From assembly GCA_903789665.1 (NCBI GenBank), contig CAIFEX010000004.1, forward strand, positions 62,001 to 126,000: 64,000 nucleotides of DNA, given 5' to 3'. Under the pieces are notes generated by a model. It saw only the letters and a program-made list of their open reading frames with translations, made no database searches and was not told where the DNA came from. The translations under genes and the position numbers were made by a program. Positions 60,277-64,000 of the stretch are shown here, piece by piece. Each line of letters starts with the position of its first letter. The stretch's first letter is position 1. This DNA is from an uncultured Clostridium sp. GTDB lineage: Bacteria > Bacillota > Clostridia > Clostridiales > Clostridiaceae.

Positions 60277-60666
60277 TTACCCCATGTAAGGCAGAATCAA
60301 TTTCACCATGTTTTCTATTAGATCCAGTTCCTTTTTGGAACATCTCTCAAGGAGTTTGTATAACACATCGTCGCCCTCCGCCTTTGGCAGTTTATATTTT
60401 TTAATTCTCTCCCTTATTATCATGTCCTTCGTCTGCTCCCTATGTTCTCCATATATCAAATAATCAGTGGTAACGTGAAGGCAATTGGCTATTCTTACCA
60501 GAGCCGTAAGGCTCATCTGCCTTTCTCCACGTTCCAATTGTCCTATATAAAGCGTAGAGAGATTTACCATCTCAGCAAATTTTTCTCTTGTTAAATTCAA
60601 CTCTTCTCTTTTTTCACGGACTCTGCGACCTACTTCCCGTTCGTCAATTGATTCATCGTTCTTCAT
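60277..60666 (-). CDS. XRE-family helix-turn-helix regulator
   Basis: A 129-residue regulator with an N-terminal Cro/CI-type helix-turn-helix (~11-66, VREKREELNLTREKFAEMVN, LSTLYIGQLERGERQ, LVRIANCLHVTTDYLIYG) and a short helical C-terminal part (~85-129) ending ENMVKLILPYMG. The target is not apparent; no adjacent gene shares an operon with it. Confidence 0.9.
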   Translation of the reverse strand: MKNDESIDEREVGRRVREKREELNLTREKFAEMVNLSTLYIGQLERGERQMSLTALVRIANCLHVTTDYLIYGEHREQTKDMIIRERIKKYKLPKAEGDDVLYKLLERCSKKELDLIENMVKLILPYMG

Positions 60667-60886
60667 TTGTCTTCACTCCTGTCTTTAAACCTCTTACTTT
60701 AACTTTATACATAACAATCGATTAATTAAATAATCCATATGCTTAAAATTTATATATGCTATCAGCATATATAGCCGGCATTTATCAGCCACTATATATA
60801 TTATTTTCAAAAATAAGGCTGTAAAGTTTGTCAGATTATACAGGGAACCGATAAGGCTTTTTGTGCAATAAAAATACAAAAAAAAC

Positions 60887-60916
60887 TAATACCCCGGAAT
60901 TTATTTCCCGGGATAT
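60887..60916 (-). terminator. Terminator of the larB-larC operon
   Basis: ATACCCCGG pairs with CCGGGATAT around a ~10-base loop and is followed by a long U-run (GTTTTTTTTGT) on the minus strand. Confidence 0.88.
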
Positions 60917-60929
60917 TTTACAAAATCAT

Positions 60930-62114
60930 CTATATCATATTCTGTCCAACAGCAGCCCGTTTTACAATATCATACACCTCTTTAACAGGTATGCCACATT
61001 CTCTCGCCCTTTCACGGCATTCCTCGTATTCAGGAGATATATTTGAAACTCTATCGCCATAAAATGCAACCTTTACAGAGAATTCTCCCAATTTTGTACT
61101 TATTTTCTTTATTTCATAGGGCAGCATGTATTTGTGAAAATTAAACACTTTCACCCCAATGGTGGTGGTCTCTTCAAATATAACCTTCAACACATTGTCC
61201 ATGTTTTCATCACAGGTATTGACACACAGTATATTGCCAATTCTGTTTTTTTTCATGAAAGCCGTCTGCATATATACATCCGCTGCTCCTGCTGAAAACA
61301 ATCTCTGAGATATATACTCGTAAAACTGGGGATTCATGTCGTCTATATTGGCCTCTATTTTTACCGCTTTTCCCTCTCTTACCAGGTTGTTTTTTATACC
61401 CTGTTCCAGCTGTCCCACGTAAATCCTAAGCAGGTTTGGTATTTCAAGATCCCTGTCTCCTGCTCCGCATCCGCAGCTTTCCACATTCATAGGGGGTATT
61501 TCACCAAAATTACTACAGAGAGTTGAAATGACGGCAGCACCTGTAGGGGTGACGAGTTCCTTTTCAACCCCTTTCGAGTATATTTTTATGCCGTGAAGCA
61601 GCTGTACCACGGCAGGTGCCGGCAGAGGTATGATACCATGGGCACATTTTGTAAATCCCGTGCCTATATGTATCGGGGAACAGTATATCTTCTCAATTCC
61701 CAAAAGATCCAGTCCGGCGGCGGCACCGCATATATCAATTATGGAATCCATCGCACCTACTTCGTGGAAATGCACAGCTTCCACACTGGTGCCGTGCACT
61801 TTCGCCTCTGCCTCTGCAAGATTAGTAAATATCTTTATTATATTTTCCTTGACTTTTCCCTTGAAACCGCTTTTTTGCACGATGCTCTTAATGTCATTCA
61901 AATTTCTATGAACATGTCCTTCATTTACAACAACCTGAACTTTTGTACCCTTTATTCCATTTTTCAATACATGTCTTGATCTCAAATCAAAAGGAAGGTT
62001 GAGTTTCATAAGTTCAGACTTTAAAGTTTCCAATTTCAATCCGGAATCCACAAGTGCCCCTAAAATCATATCCCCACTTATTCCGGCAGTACATTGAAAA
62101 TAAGCAATCTTCAT
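60930..62114 (-). CDS. larC: Nickel-pincer cofactor biosynthesis protein LarC (nickel insertion)
   Basis: This inserts Ni into the pyridinium-3,5-bisthiocarboxylate mononucleotide to finish the nickel-pincer nucleotide of LarA-type racemases. The start MKIAYFQCTAGISGDMILGAL, EAVHFHEVGAMDSIIDI, PLPAPAVVQLL, ELVTPTGAA and ANIDDMNPQ are family hallmarks. In L. plantarum the protein needs a ribosomal frameshift between larC1 and larC2; here it is one continuous frame of 394 residues. GAAGGT seven bases before the ATG fixes the start. It lies 34 bases after larB. Confidence 0.93.
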   Translation of the reverse strand: MKIAYFQCTAGISGDMILGALVDSGLKLETLKSELMKLNLPFDLRSRHVLKNGIKGTKVQVVVNEGHVHRNLNDIKSIVQKSGFKGKVKENIIKIFTNLAEAEAKVHGTSVEAVHFHEVGAMDSIIDICGAAAGLDLLGIEKIYCSPIHIGTGFTKCAHGIIPLPAPAVVQLLHGIKIYSKGVEKELVTPTGAAVISTLCSNFGEIPPMNVESCGCGAGDRDLEIPNLLRIYVGQLEQGIKNNLVREGKAVKIEANIDDMNPQFYEYISQRLFSAGAADVYMQTAFMKKNRIGNILCVNTCDENMDNVLKVIFEETTTIGVKVFNFHKYMLPYEIKKISTKLGEFSVKVAFYGDRVSNISPEYEECRERARECGIPVKEVYDIVKRAAVGQNMI

Positions 62115-62148
62115 AATTTTTACCTTCTTTCACACCATAAGGTGCATG

Positions 62149-62895
62149 CTAAAGCTTATTTATAATACTCGCAAGATAACCTGCACCAAAGCCATTGTCT
62201 ATATTCACCACACTCACACCGCTGGCACAGCTGTTGAGCATGGAAAGGAGTGCAGTTACCCCTCCGAAATTCGCCCCGTATCCCACACTTGTAGGAACTG
62301 CGATAACTGGCTTGTCTACCATTCCTCCTACCACACTTGCAAGGGCTCCTTCCATTCCAGCAATAACCACAACTACTTTCGCCTGTCTTATAATATCCAT
62401 TTTATTGAACAGCCTATGTATTCCTGCTACTCCCACGTCAAAAACCTTTTCTACCTTATTGTCAAATATTCTGGCAGTTTCAAATGCCTCTTCAGCTACG
62501 GGTATATCCGAAGTACCAGCCGTAACTATGGCAATATAGGAATCCGTTTCCTTCTGCTCCTTTTGCCTTATGGTTATGGTCCTTCCGGATTCGTTGTATT
62601 TTGCAGAAGGGCAGAGTTCCTTCACTGCCCTGTACATCTCCATGCTGGCCCTGGTTCCCAGTATATTGTTTCCCTTGGTAAGCATAAATTTCACAATTCC
62701 CCTCACCTGTTTTACAGTTTTCCCCTCGCAGTATATGACTTCGGGATATCCGACTCTTATTTCCCTGTGGTTATCTATCATGGCATATCCCAAATCCTTG
62801 AAAGGCAAATCTTTTAATTTTTCCACGCCTTCATCTACATCTATTTTCTTTTCTCTGATATCTTTCAACAATTTTCTTAAGTCAGCTTCATCCAA
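62149..62895 (-). CDS. larB: Nickel-pincer cofactor biosynthesis protein LarB
   Basis: This carboxylates and hydrolyses nicotinic acid adenine dinucleotide to pyridinium-3,5-biscarboxylic acid mononucleotide, the first step to the nickel-pincer cofactor. The C-terminal half resembles PurE ([63 protein letters not shown]). GAGGTG six bases before a TTG at 62895 makes [20 protein letters not shown] the likely N-terminus, matching other LarB proteins; longer in-frame starts lack a ribosome site. The sulphur transferase LarE is not in the window. Confidence 0.92.
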   Translation of the reverse strand: MDEADLRKLLKDIREKKIDVDEGVEKLKDLPFKDLGYAMIDNHREIRVGYPEVIYCEGKTVKQVRGIVKFMLTKGNNILGTRASMEMYRAVKELCPSAKYNESGRTITIRQKEQKETDSYIAIVTAGTSDIPVAEEAFETARIFDNKVEKVFDVGVAGIHRLFNKMDIIRQAKVVVVIAGMEGALASVVGGMVDKPVIAVPTSVGYGANFGGVTALLSMLNSCASGVSVVNIDNGFGAGYLASIINKL

Positions 62896-63003
62896 TTTTT
62901 TCACCTCATAGACAAAATATATTAAACTCAAACACTGCCTCGAGTATAATTATATTGGTAGTACCAATAAATTTCAACTGATTATCCGGCGGGGACCGGA
63001 CTT

Positions 63004-64000
63004 TTAGCTTTCAAATTCACTTCCGCCTATAAATTCCCTCAAAATAGAATTAGGAGGGACAAATTTTTTATCCACCTCCTTGAAAAAGTGGAGGAAACTT
63101 TTAAGTCTCAATGCCTCATAGTACACCGGGCTGGAGCTGTCTATCCTTTCCAGCTGCTCAAGGGCATAATTTTTCAGTACACAGAGCTCATACACCAGTG
63201 TTGAATTAAACATCACATCTGCATTTTCCTGAAACACAAATATGTTCTTCTCCTCTCCCCTCTTTACTGAAGGCCACATTTTAAGGGTGTCCTCACCGCT
63301 GTATCCCCTGAAAAGATGATCCCTCACCATCCTCCTTATAATCCTCACGTCCGTGGTGGCTATCCTGTTGTGATCATCCAGGTTCAGCTGGGTAAGTGCA
63401 CTTATATATATTTTGAATTTATACTTTCTCGGTATTTCACGGGTAAGCGCTTCATTTAGGCCGTGTATGCCCTCAACCACAATTATACCGTTAGGGGGCA
63501 GTTTTATCTTTTTCCCAACCCATTCGCGGACCCCCTTTTTAAAATTAAACACCGGGATTTCAATTTCCCTGCCTTCCATAAGAGACTCCAGATGCTGGTT
63601 GAAAAGTTTCAGATCCAGGGCATACAGTGATTCAAAATCATAATTTCCATTCTCGTCTTTGGGAGTATATTCCCTGTCCACAAAATAATCATCCAGTGAA
63701 ATGGGAACAGGTTTCATTCCATTTACCCTCAACTGAACCGAGAGCCTCTTTGCAAAAGTAGTCTTCCCGGAAGAAGTAGGGCCTGCAATCAATATGATTT
63801 TCACGTCTTTCCTCTCATTTATCATATCTGCTATATTTGCTATCTTCTTTTCATGGAGAGCTTCCGCCACCCTTATGATATCCACCATTTCACCGTCATC
63901 CACCTTGTCGTCCAAGGAGCCGACATCTCCTACATCGAGTATATTGCCCCACCGTTCCGTCTCGTAAAATATCCTGCTCAATTTTTTATATTCCATAAAT
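63004..64000 (-). CDS. Uridine kinase-like nucleoside kinase (5' end outside window)
   Basis: The C-terminal ~332 residues of a P-loop kinase related to uridine kinase/phosphoribulokinase. Walker A GPTSSGKTTFAKRL, SLDDYFVDREYTPKDENG, VVEGIHGLN and RRMVRDHLFRGYS are present. Clostridial members are ~550 residues with an N-terminal TGS/ThrRS-like domain; the frame here stays open to base 64000, so the ATG at 63996 is internal and the gene is cut by the window. The physiological substrate of this long form is not established. Confidence 0.88.
   Translation of the reverse strand, partial: FMEYKKLSRIFYETERWGNILDVGDVGSLDDKVDDGEMVDIIRVAEALHEKKIANIADMINERKDVKIILIAGPTSSGKTTFAKRLSVQLRVNGMKPVPISLDDYFVDREYTPKDENGNYDFESLYALDLKLFNQHLESLMEGREIEIPVFNFKKGVREWVGKKIKLPPNGIIVVEGIHGLNEALTREIPRKYKFKIYISALTQLNLDDHNRIATTDVRIIRRMVRDHLFRGYSGEDTLKMWPSVKRGEEKNIFVFQENADVMFNSTLVYELCVLKNYALEQLERIDSSSPVYYEALRLKSFLHFFKEVDKKFVPPNSILREFIGGSEFES

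Noticed and set aside
63004-63996. Treating the kinase at the right edge as a complete 330-residue gene
   Set aside because: The frame stays open to the window end and relatives have a longer N-terminal domain; it is annotated as partial.

Overview
The window reads as chromosome of a low-GC, spore-forming Clostridium (Firmicutes). Evidence is the AT-rich sequence with strong Shine-Dalgarno sites, the spore cortex hydrolase SleB, a GerS-like gene next to alr, the order ftsE-ftsX-ctpB-minJ-like-uvrB, clostridial nickel-pincer genes (larB, larC), an ECF vitamin transporter and large cell-wall proteins with CWB2, Big_2 and leucine-rich repeats. No rRNA, tRNA, CRISPR array, prophage or intact insertion sequence was seen. 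Both ends cut through genes: uvrB at the left and a nucleoside kinase at the right.

Layout. 1-8.4 kb is housekeeping on the minus strand: uvrB, a MinJ-like PDZ protein, CtpB-like protease, FtsX/FtsE, a split transketolase, and the EndoAI/EndoA (MazEF-type) toxin-antitoxin pair. 8.9-12.8 kb holds alr, a GerS-like gene, nnr and acpS. 12.9-16.1 kb has a small clostridial protein, sleB, and an MgtE-like cytosolic protein under an M-box (Mg2+) riboswitch. 16.6-22.5 kb has ygiQ, lipid and membrane genes (DAG-kinase family, TVP38 family, pssA) and a CBS protein. 22.6-28.7 kb is a polyphosphate locus (HD protein, ppx, a degenerate Ppx-like protein, ppk1) with a row of 11-bp-spaced TGTTAA repeats that look like a PhoP box.

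28.7-33.1 kb and 43.4-59.4 kb hold two related copies of a surface/ECF transport module. The larger copy sits with three cobalamin (B12) riboswitches. Its proteins carry an alpha/alpha-barrel domain and a DUF4430 (transcobalamin C-terminal-like) domain, the two halves of vertebrate intrinsic factor and transcobalamin. They lie beside EcfS, a fused EcfA-EcfA ATPase and EcfT. I read this as a B12-repressed system for capturing a cobalamin or corrinoid at the cell wall and importing it, a Gram-positive analogue of intrinsic factor plus receptor. This is the most interesting part of the window. The smaller copy has lost ecfT, leaving a short scar, and has no visible riboswitch.

Between the two copies (33.3-41.5 kb) is a catabolic region: a CoA-transferase, then an IclR-regulated operon with a DapA-type aldolase, a LarA-like protein, a ferredoxin/BFD protein, a 2-oxopentenoate hydratase-like enzyme, a CinA-like protein and a QPRTase-like protein. 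LarB and LarC, which make the nickel-pincer cofactor used by LarA, are encoded at 60.9-62.9 kb. Two HlyD-type adaptor proteins lie at 41.7-43.2 kb. The right end has a broken PD-(D/E)XK-type gene, an XRE regulator, larC, larB and the partial kinase.
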